From positions 1 through 64,000 of the forward strand of contig JAUIAM010000002.1 in the NCBI GenBank assembly GCA_030425485.1: 64,000 nt of DNA, given 5' to 3'. The DNA comes from Verrucomicrobiia bacterium (GTDB lineage: Bacteria; Verrucomicrobiota; Verrucomicrobiia; Opitutales; Cerasicoccaceae). The translations under genes were made by a program, and so were the position numbers. The notes beneath the pieces are model-generated. The model saw only the letters and a list, made by a program, of their open reading frames with translations. It searched no databases and was not told where the DNA came from. Of this stretch, positions 17,818 through 25,966 are shown one piece after another (the first letter of the stretch is position 1; each line of letters starts with the position of its first letter).

Positions 17818-20151
17818 TCAGCAATACGTGGCACTGGCAGGTTTATAACTCCTGGCCGAAACATGCCCGATCTTAGCACCTTCATACATGCAGACATTTG
17901 GCACCAGATCGGAGGGGTAGCGGATTTCCAGATCGACATCATCATCAGCGTTCTTCTGCCATTTAACATGTATAGATCCGCTAGGTGTCGGTACTGTCCC
18001 TTTCGCAAAACTCATACTTCCAGTATAAGGCTTCACTTCGAACTTTCTGAAACCTGCCTCTAAAGGACGAACGCCTAGCACATATGCACCATAGTAATAA
18101 ACATGGATACTGCTCCATGCATGGCATAAACTCCCTGCACCGCCAAAACTGGAAGAGCCTTCTTCGGTTTCCCAGAATGTACTTGCTCCTTTCTCAAGCA
18201 TCCCTTCGTAAATGCGATTAATCATATTGGTCGCATATGCTTGCTCGCTCATCGACTGCTTTAAAAGCCCCTTGAGCATATAGAGTTGTGGAGACAATGA
18301 GAGCTTGGTCAGCTTCTCGGAGCACAATGCCTCAACAACCTGCCCAACCCTTGCATTTGGCACCAAGTTAAACGCAAGCATCATATATTGCGTATGCTCA
18401 TGAAAATTGTACTCACTCGCGCGCCGCGTCTGGTAGCAACCATCATGCTCGCTCCAAAAGTATTGCTCCAGCGCGGTGCCGAAGCCATTGAGCACCTGAT
18501 TCATTTGCTTTGCCCCCGAGTGCTCTCCGAGGACCTCCATGATCCGAGCATAGGAGCACAGCATTTCGTAGATGTACAGATTATGCGGCAATATGACTTC
18601 TCCCGGGGACGGGCGCCCCGCCTCTAACCCACCGTGCATTCCTCCATCCAGGCCATCAACCCACTCGTAGAAATTCCAATCATGCCCTGAACGAGAAAGC
18701 CTAAATAGACCTAACGAAGAATCCATCAGCGCCAGCGCGCATGTCACGATCTTCTTCAACTGCTGCTTGAACTTTCGTAAGAGTGCATCACTGCCAGAGT
18801 AGAGGTAGTGCTCATACAGCGCCGAAACCCATACATAACTGAATGCTGGAATGACGATCGAGCGGTGGGTGGGTGCACAGAGATTTAGATGTCCATCGTC
18901 GCCCAACCCTCGACCAAGCAGATCCAGCGAGGCTGCCGCAAAGTCATAATTACCCCAAGCATAGTAACCAAAAGTCATTTGGTTACGTGAGTCGTAAGCA
19001 TAAAGCGCCTGCTCCCGCCATGGGCAATCCTCGTAATGGTCATGCATACACATCCGCAATGTGTGCAACCCGACTTCTCGCAATCGAGATGCCATCGGAT
19101 AGTCACACTCGAACGCTGACGGTTCCGGCAGGGGTAAATCCCATTTACGTATGCCCGCATAAGCGATTTCTACATCACCCGTCATATTGGTGAGATTAAG
19201 CTGAAGGTAGCGAGCTCCTACCCTGCTGAAAGGAAGGTGATATGTGTTCCACCCGTCTCGGCAAACATAGCGGTCAGTGAAATTCCGATCACCCAGCTTG
19301 GCCCTTACGATACCGTCATCAAGGTGCTCTCCATGCGAAATATCGATAACCGTTCCATCCTTCGCGAACAATTCGACCTCAATGAAACCCACGTACTCTT
19401 TGCCGAAGTCATAGATTAAGCATGCGCCGTTAAAGGGCTCTGGTGGTTGAAGAATCCTATGCTCGACCTTGCACTTACTACTTGAAATAAAGCTGTACTG
19501 GTCGGCGGAAACCATTTCTGCAAATGTGCCACAGGCTACATCTCGCCTAAGCCATCCACTACGATCCACACGGCTTTCAACTCTTTTTCCTAGCGGGATT
19601 GGCGACAGCGGACGTTGGCTGAGTTTTGGCTTATAAGCCGCATTGATCGAGGCTGAGCTCCACCGCAAATCATCGTAATTAAGCGCGGTCAAATCCTCCT
19701 CCAGCCTAGCATCGTAGCTGGTTGTAAAACCCAACTGAGCGGACCGCATCGGCATCACTCCCGAAGCAAATGCGGGGTGCAAACAGCACTTCCACAAAGC
19801 ATCTGTCGGTATCTCATACTCCCCAAAAGCAAGTTTCGCCCATAGTCCTGCAGGGGCCTTTAGAGATGCCGAAAAATCATACCCACCATTATACACCAGC
19901 ACGGATAATACATGCTCTCCGGCGGGGACATATCCCAAATCTATTTCGGTGTAGGTCTTCTGATCCGCATAATCCGGGAACTGCCCACGCCCCACCTCCG
20001 CGCCATTCAGATAAGCAATGAAATCCCAATTCACGGAAATCATGAGCTTGCCCCTCGTTTTCCGATCTAACGTAAATTCACGGCGAAAGCACCCATACTG
20101 ATGGACCTTGTTCACATCCTCCTCACACCAAATCCATTGAGGAGAATTCAT
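17818..20151 (-). CDS. GH78-like alpha-L-rhamnosidase, short form
   Basis: A 777-residue cytoplasmic-type rhamnosidase homologue. N-terminal beta-sandwich modules start SPQWIWCEEDVNKVHQYGCF. The barrel contains HDHYEDCPWREQALYAYDSRNQ (Glu near 380 at the general-acid site) and GASTFWETEEG (Glu near 661 at the general-base site). A C-terminal sandwich begins near GVRPLEAGFRKFEV. The GW-GDA part of the acid block reads YAYDSRN, a variant also seen in other GH78-like proteins. The start ATG 20151 overlaps the stop of the upstream symporter gene in ATGA, so the two are translationally coupled. The symporter probably imports the oligosaccharide or sugar that this enzyme handles. Sequence is less GC-rich than the mannose operon. 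L-rhamnose specificity is inferred from the family. Confidence 0.87.
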   Translation of the reverse strand: MNSPQWIWCEEDVNKVHQYGCFRREFTLDRKTRGKLMISVNWDFIAYLNGAEVGRGQFPDYADQKTYTEIDLGYVPAGEHVLSVLVYNGGYDFSASLKAPAGLWAKLAFGEYEIPTDALWKCCLHPAFASGVMPMRSAQLGFTTSYDARLEEDLTALNYDDLRWSSASINAAYKPKLSQRPLSPIPLGKRVESRVDRSGWLRRDVACGTFAEMVSADQYSFISSSKCKVEHRILQPPEPFNGACLIYDFGKEYVGFIEVELFAKDGTVIDISHGEHLDDGIVRAKLGDRNFTDRYVCRDGWNTYHLPFSRVGARYLQLNLTNMTGDVEIAYAGIRKWDLPLPEPSAFECDYPMASRLREVGLHTLRMCMHDHYEDCPWREQALYAYDSRNQMTFGYYAWGNYDFAAASLDLLGRGLGDDGHLNLCAPTHRSIVIPAFSYVWVSALYEHYLYSGSDALLRKFKQQLKKIVTCALALMDSSLGLFRLSRSGHDWNFYEWVDGLDGGMHGGLEAGRPSPGEVILPHNLYIYEMLCSYARIMEVLGEHSGAKQMNQVLNGFGTALEQYFWSEHDGCYQTRRASEYNFHEHTQYMMLAFNLVPNARVGQVVEALCSEKLTKLSLSPQLYMLKGLLKQSMSEQAYATNMINRIYEGMLEKGASTFWETEEGSSSFGGAGSLCHAWSSIHVYYYGAYVLGVRPLEAGFRKFEVKPYTGSMSFAKGTVPTPSGSIHVKWQKNADDDVDLEIRYPSDLVPNVCMYEGAKIGHVSARSYKPASATYC

Positions 20152-22208
20152 TTGCCAGACTGTAGATGGTCATCTTTGGACACATGGCCGTCATCATCTG
20201 CATCGCGCTTAAGAGCACTCAGTGTACGAACCATTGCCACTAGATCACGAAAGCCACCAATCAGGAACCAGACAGTGAAGGTAATACCCACGACAATTGT
20301 GGCAATGACCTGAAAGCCCCACCACTTGATCCAGAGCGAATCCGGGATATCCGCAAACAGGCCTACAATCGTGCCAATGGCAAAAACCATAAAGAAGAAG
20401 AGCACCCAGCCGATCTTGAACAAATAGATGGCCTTGTCACCCAAGGTGAAATCGTCGTTTACGCCAAGGCGTAGCCAGCACTTTTCGGAAAAGGAGCGCT
20501 TCGCGGCACTCCCCTTTAGCGTAGCCGGGGCATTGGCCTCAATCACTGGATGATGCCCCTTCTCCTCAATGGCATATTCGCCACGGTGAAGCAGTTTATC
20601 CAGGTTCACAGGCGGACGTTTGGAAAGCAGGGAGAAAATCACATACGAAGACGCAGCCACGAGCACAGTAGCAAGTGACATATACGTGCCATTCCACGGG
20701 AACTCATCGGGCAAGCCCTGAAGCCAATCAAGCTGCGGGTACTTCAGCTTCCAGTCCTGGAGGAAGAATGGCCAGACGATATTGCGCATGCCAATGCCGG
20801 TCACTGCCATGATCGAGCCAAGGATCATGGCCGCCCAAGCTCCCTCCACGCTGCCGCGTCTCCAATACAGTCCCCCCAGGATTACCGCACCTGCGCCACC
20901 CAGATATATCGCACCCGTTATCTGGAAGTACATGAATATATAGTCGTTGAGCGGAAACACTAAACTGAACACAAAGGCAAATGCAGCGACGCCAAAGATC
21001 GCCACGCGCAGGAGTAGCATATGCGCTTTCTTCGAGAGCGGCTTATTGCGCAGAGGCATGACCACGTCTTGAATAAAAATGCTCCCCCATGAATGCAGGT
21101 AGGTATCGTCAGTCGAGACTGCTGCTGCCACAACAACCGCCGCAAACATACCCATTATCCCAATAGGCAAGAGCTCACCTATCGCGATCGGAACCAACAT
21201 CTGCTTCTGCGTCTGTGGGTTGCCAATCCCCGCAACGGTCTCTTGGACGATGGCAGTCTCCACGGCAAAATCGGGGAGGTTCAGCATAGCGAAAATGTAT
21301 ATTGGCACCAGGGTGGACATCAGGAAGAGCACTTGCCCACGAAACTCCCCGAGGATACCAGCCATCTTAGCCTCATGAGGACTTCTGGCAGATGCATTAT
21401 AGCCCTGAGACCCCTGCCAGGCTTTATAGCCATAGATATTAATCGCTGCTGTGATAAAGAAGAACCACATATTGAAACTCTCCGTTCGCTCCTGCTTGAA
21501 TGGATTGATGCGCGATTGATCGGGAGGAGACGCCTGAAGGCCAGTTATAAGTTCGCTCCAGGATATCTGAGATGCGATGACGAAGAATATGACCAACAAG
21601 GCGATTTGCACAAACTGCCCTTGGAAGAAATCAGTCACAACGACAGCGATCTGACCTCCCGAAAGCGTAAGCACCAAGGCGGCCGACAGCAGTATGAGCA
21701 TAACCGGAGCAATCGTTGGCACATTAAAACCAAACAACACAAGCTCCTGTGGAAGACCGGTAAAATATACGAGAAAGCGCGCAGTTACAGCGGGAAAAAT
21801 GCCATAGTTTAAAATGCCGGAGGTAAAAGCCAGCATGCCTGAGAATACCCTGAATCGCCTGCTGTAGCGGACTTCGAAAAACTGGGCCATGGTTAAAACC
21901 CGTGTCTCGCGGTAGCGGTAGATAACAAAACCCGACAAGGCTAAGACCAGGGAAACGGGGGCCAACATGGTCCCCCACCATACCGCAGGAAAACCCGCCT
22001 CGTAGAACTTCTCGAAATGGGCCGCGATGGATATCGCACCCAAACCCGCCATGCCTGAAGCCATTGTCAGCAGGTAGCGCCCACAGGAACGGTTCGCGAC
22101 CAGAAAGTCTGCTACGCTTCTAGTGAGCTTATGCGCGCCAGCGGCAATACCGATCATGAAGACCATTAGGCAGCCAACGATCGTCCAGTCTATCCAATGC
22201 ATGTTCAT
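20148..22208 (-). CDS. sodium:solute symporter (SSS family), extended
   Basis: A 686-residue membrane transporter. It opens MHWIDWTIVGCLMVFMIGIAAG and continues with repeated hydrophobic helices; the conserved region around MASGMAGLGAISIAAHFEKFYEAG corresponds to the sodium/substrate site of the LeuT-like SSS fold. About 13-15 membrane segments are apparent, followed by a charged loop near residue 540-590 and further helices near the C-terminus (KAIYLFKIGWVLFFFMVFAIG). It is longer than the ~500-residue SSS average because of that C-terminal extension. It probably takes up a sugar or glycoside with sodium. It forms a two-gene unit with the GH78-like enzyme by an ATGA overlap. A promoter should lie in the 217 base gap upstream; I could not fix its position. 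Confidence 0.92.
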   Translation of the reverse strand: MNMHWIDWTIVGCLMVFMIGIAAGAHKLTRSVADFLVANRSCGRYLLTMASGMAGLGAISIAAHFEKFYEAGFPAVWWGTMLAPVSLVLALSGFVIYRYRETRVLTMAQFFEVRYSRRFRVFSGMLAFTSGILNYGIFPAVTARFLVYFTGLPQELVLFGFNVPTIAPVMLILLSAALVLTLSGGQIAVVVTDFFQGQFVQIALLVIFFVIASQISWSELITGLQASPPDQSRINPFKQERTESFNMWFFFITAAINIYGYKAWQGSQGYNASARSPHEAKMAGILGEFRGQVLFLMSTLVPIYIFAMLNLPDFAVETAIVQETVAGIGNPQTQKQMLVPIAIGELLPIGIMGMFAAVVVAAAVSTDDTYLHSWGSIFIQDVVMPLRNKPLSKKAHMLLLRVAIFGVAAFAFVFSLVFPLNDYIFMYFQITGAIYLGGAGAVILGGLYWRRGSVEGAWAAMILGSIMAVTGIGMRNIVWPFFLQDWKLKYPQLDWLQGLPDEFPWNGTYMSLATVLVAASSYVIFSLLSKRPPVNLDKLLHRGEYAIEEKGHHPVIEANAPATLKGSAAKRSFSEKCWLRLGVNDDFTLGDKAIYLFKIGWVLFFFMVFAIGTIVGLFADIPDSLWIKWWGFQVIATIVVGITFTVWFLIGGFRDLVAMVRTLSALKRDADDDGHVSKDDHLQSGK

Positions 22209-22351
22209 TTATAAAAACCAAGGCAAGTAAGTGTGCCGACTACCGGAGAGCCAGTAGCCGACACCTCCGCATGTACATTCATTACCCATGCTCAGGAATA
22301 ATCCATGGAGCATAAGGCAGTTACGGTATCCCCTCCCCTGCTAGCGCAACA

Positions 22352-22386
22352 GTCACCACTGGCATTTACGTCAGACCAGTGGTGAC
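22352..22386 (-). terminator. 11 bp perfect hairpin downstream of SIS gene
   Basis: GTCACCACTGG at 22352-22362 pairs perfectly with CCAGTGGTGAC at 22376-22386 around a 13-base loop. It starts about 40 bases after the stop of the SIS-domain gene, at the end of a seven-gene run. There is no T-run after it on the minus strand, so intrinsic termination is uncertain. It may instead stabilise the 3' end of the mRNA. Confidence 0.45.
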
Positions 22387-22425
22387 GCATGTCGCAGGGC
22401 CGGAGATTCAAATCTTAATCACGAA

Positions 22426-23181
22426 CTAGAGATACTTCACGCGCGGAAAATACTTATCCACATAGCGCGCATTTAACTCGTCACCCCCTGGAGCATTTGC
22501 ACTGGACCAGACTGGCGGGACACAGCCCCGTTCGACACAGAGCTTAACCGTTTCGATCTCTAAGCGGTGTGCAATGTAGAAGTCCGTAATATTTGATACT
22601 GGAGCTATCGGCGTATCGAACCCCTCGATATTCACCAGCGCATCCCCCACTGGGTTGTAGTCATCTATGCATACGTCTGCCAGATCGAATAGGTTCTGCT
22701 TACTCGGGTGACGGATGAAGTGGTCCTCCGGCATTTCGTTTTGCCAGTGCGAAGAGCTTACAGCGATGATTCTAGCCCCGGCCTTCTTGGCCTCCATCGC
22801 TGCATCTATGGTAGCGGCATTGATACCGATGTTGTGGAAGATGATAAGCACCTCTCCCTTCTGAATCTTAAAGTACTTAACAATACTGCTGCCATAGTTA
22901 ACCGTGCGCTCGAGCTCCAGATACTTCAGGGCCTGGTTAAAAACCGATAAGCCGGGCTCCATAACCGGATTGATATTGGCGAGGCCACCAGATCGAAAAA
23001 ACATCTCGCCCATGACAAGCGTGGTGTGTCCGCCCCCGCCATAGACGTGAATCAGCTCATCACGCTCAATCGCATCACACATCAGTGCTGCTGCGGCTTT
23101 AATGTTCTCAATCTGATTCGATTCGATCTTATTGAGAAAACCAATGACTTGCTCCAGGTAGTTATTGCTCGTTGTTTCCAT
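22426..23181 (-). CDS. SIS-domain sugar isomerase-like protein (UPF0309 type)
   Basis: A 251-residue SIS protein. Residues ~30-190 carry the nucleotide-like sugar-phosphate fold: ELIHVYGGGGHTTLVMGEMFFRSGG, then KGEVLIIFHNIGINAATIDA and ARIIAVSSSHW. Proteins of this type bind phosphosugars and often sit beside transport or oxidoreductase genes for amino-sugar or deoxy-sugar use. The C-terminal extension (VERGCVPPVWSSANAPGGDE) is typical of the UPF0309/YcbB-like branch. It is the last gene of the run that begins at 32596 and follows the TIM-barrel gene by 20 bases. Whether it isomerises or removes an amino group is unknown. Confidence 0.85.
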   Translation of the reverse strand: METTSNNYLEQVIGFLNKIESNQIENIKAAAALMCDAIERDELIHVYGGGGHTTLVMGEMFFRSGGLANINPVMEPGLSVFNQALKYLELERTVNYGSSIVKYFKIQKGEVLIIFHNIGINAATIDAAMEAKKAGARIIAVSSSHWQNEMPEDHFIRHPSKQNLFDLADVCIDDYNPVGDALVNIEGFDTPIAPVSNITDFYIAHRLEIETVKLCVERGCVPPVWSSANAPGGDELNARYVDKYFPRVKYL

Positions 23182-23201
23182 TGCTAGTATACTCTAATTA
23201 T

Positions 23202-24248
23202 TTACTTAATTTTGCTGTCATCGGATAAGACTTCGCCATAGGCCTCACCCAGCATATCCCACATTTCCAAGGCGCTGGGAGCTGCCAGCACAGTTCCACT
23301 ACCCCCACGGTAAGTCCATCCGAAGAGGCTATCGACGCCCATGCTCGCATAGAGATGAGCGATCTCCTTGATCTCTGCGATATCCTCGGGCTGGTTATGG
23401 TAGTTCATAATCCAGCGCTGTGACGTTTTGCCAAACTTACTTGCGGCATCCACTGTCCGCTGTGTTATTTCTCTAAAATAGCTCCGAGGCAGTGAATAGT
23501 TAAGTATGGTCGTGCTAAAGACATCGAACTCACCCGTTCGGCAGACCTTATCCCAGTCATCATACCCTCTTTTTTCCTGAACATAGTAGTTGTTAATCGT
23601 GGCATGCACACAGCACACGATCTTGGCATCAGGGTTAATGCTCTTAATCCTTCTCGACGCCTCGATAAGAATGGAAAGCGCGCTGTCCTGCCTGAAAACG
23701 ATAACGTCAGGCGTAAGCTGACGAGGCATATCGTAGCCAAAACGATCCGCGAAATCGCGCTGACAGATAGAGCACCGGCAAGCCCAATCATCGCCTACAC
23801 CTCCCGTGATAGAGGCGTAGCTTTTAGGCAAAGCGTAGTGAGGCTCATCCCAGAAGAAGCCATCGCAGGGCACCTCTCTCGCCAGCTTTTCACAGAGCCT
23901 AAAGAAATACTCCCGGAACGACCGCGTATTAAAGCACGCCGCAGGTAGAACCTCATCGGTAAAAGCGGAAACCTGGCGATTTCCTGCATTATTGGTCAGA
24001 AATAAACTAGGTGGCTCACCACCAAACCATTTCCCGATGCCCCACGTATTTAAGTATACCTTGAGCCCGAGCCCCTTTGCTCTTTTGGCAATCTCAACAA
24101 TGTTCGGGAACCAGAAATCAATATCAAACTCAGAGAGCGCTAGAATCACAGCATTACAATTGTGGTCGATCATCTCACGAAAATCCTTCTCCGCATGCTC
24201 TGGATAACTTAATCCATAGTAACTCACTCCTGTTTCTTTTACTTTCAT
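23202..24248 (-). CDS. uncharacterised TIM-barrel protein, possible glycosidase
   Basis: A 348-residue protein without signal peptide. The pattern of strands suggests a TIM barrel: GVSYYGLSYPEHAEKDF at the start, NAVILALSEFDIDFW, LKVYLNTWGIGKWFGGEP, DGFFWDEPHYALP near residue 133, and QRWIMNYHNQPEDI near 275. The WDEPH block resembles strand-end acidic residues of glycosidases, but I cannot name a GH family. An unusual CRCSIC motif near residue 157 could bind zinc, as cysteine clusters do in GH42-like and related putative glycosidases. It lies between the Gfo/Idh/MocA and SIS genes in one run. An intracellular glycosidase or lyase acting on the same sugar is a reasonable guess. Confidence 0.72.
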   Translation of the reverse strand: MKVKETGVSYYGLSYPEHAEKDFREMIDHNCNAVILALSEFDIDFWFPNIVEIAKRAKGLGLKVYLNTWGIGKWFGGEPPSLFLTNNAGNRQVSAFTDEVLPAACFNTRSFREYFFRLCEKLAREVPCDGFFWDEPHYALPKSYASITGGVGDDWACRCSICQRDFADRFGYDMPRQLTPDVIVFRQDSALSILIEASRRIKSINPDAKIVCCVHATINNYYVQEKRGYDDWDKVCRTGEFDVFSTTILNYSLPRSYFREITQRTVDAASKFGKTSQRWIMNYHNQPEDIAEIKEIAHLYASMGVDSLFGWTYRGGSGTVLAAPSALEMWDMLGEAYGEVLSDDSKIK

Positions 24249-24308
24249 AATATCTATAATTGTTATATTGTTTTTAATATGATAAGCCCCTTTAGGCCCC
24301 GCTATCAG

Positions 24309-25412
24309 CTATAGCGATGGGCTAACTTCTACCTCACAGCCCCTATAGATTGACTCGTAGGCCGCATTCATGACCCGAACTGCCGAAACGCCATCCTCCA
24401 GCGTGGACTCAGGCTTTTCTCGCTCCCCTCGGACTGCCCTGGCAAAGCTACCAAGTAGCGTTTCCGTCTTCCTTGGAGCGTTCAGGTGTACAATGAGTCG
24501 ATCAGGTGATGCACATTCGTGCGCCAAGACATAAAGCGGGTGGTCAAAATAATCTGCGCAGTAAGCCCCTTTGCTACCAGTGATCTTCAGGTTACACTCC
24601 AGCGACTTAGGCCAGAGCATCTTCCGGGTAGTCGCGCGCTCTTCCAGGTTTGAGTAGGAAGGATTGATCATATACTTGACCCCACCCTCTAGTTCGCCCG
24701 TGAGCACGGCATGATCCTCCACCTCCAAGTAGTCCCTTTGATTTCTCGCAGACATAGCTCGTACGGACTTGAACTCCCGCCCGAGCATCCACCTGATCAG
24801 ATCGAATGCGTGCGGATGATCCGTTAGCGCCCCACCACGATAAATATGCGCACCGGGATAAAGAGGCACACGCTTCCCATACGACAGCTCCGGCACACCC
24901 CAATTGGGGTAATAACAGATCGGGCTTTGCGATATGTTACTAAAATAAACCGCCTGTATATCGCCCAGTTCACCCGACTGGATCAACTCCCTCGCATAGC
25001 GGAATTGAGGCGAAAAATGCAGTTCATACTCGACTTGAAAAACACGCTTACTCCTTGACTTCAATTCCAGCAAATGGCGGCACTCCTCTTCATCCATGGA
25101 AACCACCTTCATGCTGTAGATGTGTAATCCCCTTTCAAATGCCTTGAGGCACATACCATAGTGCTCGCAATTGTCAGAGCCAACCATGATCGCTTCCGCA
25201 TCGGGGTGCGCCTCCAGCATGGAATCGATATCGTCATAGAATGAGATCGTGGCGCCGTCCCCCACCGTCTTCTTAGCCATTAGCAAACGCTCCCGGTCAG
25301 TATCAGAAACGGCAATGACCTCAACGTCTTCCTGGATAGCTTTCACTGACCTCAGATATCCGGCCACATGCGGATTAGCAGTGCCAGCAATTAGTAGCTT
25401 AACCGGCTTCAT
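24309..25412 (-). CDS. Gfo/Idh/MocA family oxidoreductase
   Basis: A 367-residue NAD(P)-dependent sugar oxidoreductase. The Rossmann domain runs from KLLIAGTANPHVAGYL to about residue 125. A nucleotide-binding stretch DVEVIAVSDTDRERL is followed by EAIMVGSDNCEHYGMCLKAF. The usual EKP motif is replaced by SMKVVS, keeping the lysine. The C-terminal domain includes YRGGALTDHPHAFDLIRWM, with the His normally used in catalysis. The start codon overlaps the stop of the preceding 185-residue gene by four bases (ATGA-type). That gene resembles only the C-terminal half of this family, so the two may form a heteromer. The substrate is probably a sugar or inositol-like polyol. Confidence 0.9.
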   Translation of the reverse strand: MKPVKLLIAGTANPHVAGYLRSVKAIQEDVEVIAVSDTDRERLLMAKKTVGDGATISFYDDIDSMLEAHPDAEAIMVGSDNCEHYGMCLKAFERGLHIYSMKVVSMDEEECRHLLELKSRSKRVFQVEYELHFSPQFRYARELIQSGELGDIQAVYFSNISQSPICYYPNWGVPELSYGKRVPLYPGAHIYRGGALTDHPHAFDLIRWMLGREFKSVRAMSARNQRDYLEVEDHAVLTGELEGGVKYMINPSYSNLEERATTRKMLWPKSLECNLKITGSKGAYCADYFDHPLYVLAHECASPDRLIVHLNAPRKTETLLGSFARAVRGEREKPESTLEDGVSAVRVMNAAYESIYRGCEVEVSPSL

Positions 25413-25966
25413 GCTCCACCTCCTAACTTTTTCTTCAACGCCGCTTTGATTCGTGGACTCACAGAGCCTACATCGCCGCAGGGCAAATCGTGAAAGCTAA
25501 CCATCTGCCTGAGATTGTCTTTTATCAGCAAGGAACCCTCAGCGGATTGATGTCCCACCAACGGTCTATTCGTCAGCCGCCCCTGCTCACAATCCACCAG
25601 CAGGTAGCATAGCTGCTCCGCTCCCGGCGGCAGTGCTTGATTCATATCAATCTCGGCGACGACACGGTTATCTAGTTGGACAAGTCCGAAAATGACATCA
25701 CCCCCGCATGCCTCCTCCAGATGTACGGAATGTAGTTTTGCATTACCCAAGGATTCAGTTGCCTCGATCATTCCGCCGAGAAGCCCGAAAACAAAGCGCT
25801 CGCGGTCCATCTTAATGCATTGCGGAGACTGCCAGGTGAAGCGTAGCGAGCAAAGCCTGCCAGCCATACCCTGCTCAAGCATTTGCTTGAAACTCAGGTA
25901 CACGCTCCACTCCAGGAAGGATAAGTCCGAGCGGTTGATGCGATTCGTATTTAGTATCTTACTCAT
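25409..25966 (-). CDS. small protein resembling the isolated C-terminal domain of Gfo/Idh/MocA oxidoreductases
   Basis: A 185-residue protein with no Rossmann domain. Residues ~35-165 resemble the second domain of Gfo/Idh/MocA enzymes. GMAGRLCSLRFTWQSP would be the strand after the catalytic lysine region, LLGGMIEATESLGNAKLHSV matches the part where family members carry the His-containing helix and dinucleotide-distal sheet, and the tail EQLCYLLVDCEQGRLTNRPL resembles the G-x-G-x-L strand. It starts inside the stop of the LamG/DUF4091 gene (8 base overlap) and ends overlapping the full-length oxidoreductase by 4 bases, so all three are tightly coupled. It could be a regulatory or substrate-binding subunit. 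The homology is by eye and weak. Confidence 0.7.
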   Translation of the reverse strand: MSKILNTNRINRSDLSFLEWSVYLSFKQMLEQGMAGRLCSLRFTWQSPQCIKMDRERFVFGLLGGMIEATESLGNAKLHSVHLEEACGGDVIFGLVQLDNRVVAEIDMNQALPPGAEQLCYLLVDCEQGRLTNRPLVGHQSAEGSLLIKDNLRQMVSFHDLPCGDVGSVSPRIKAALKKKLGGGA

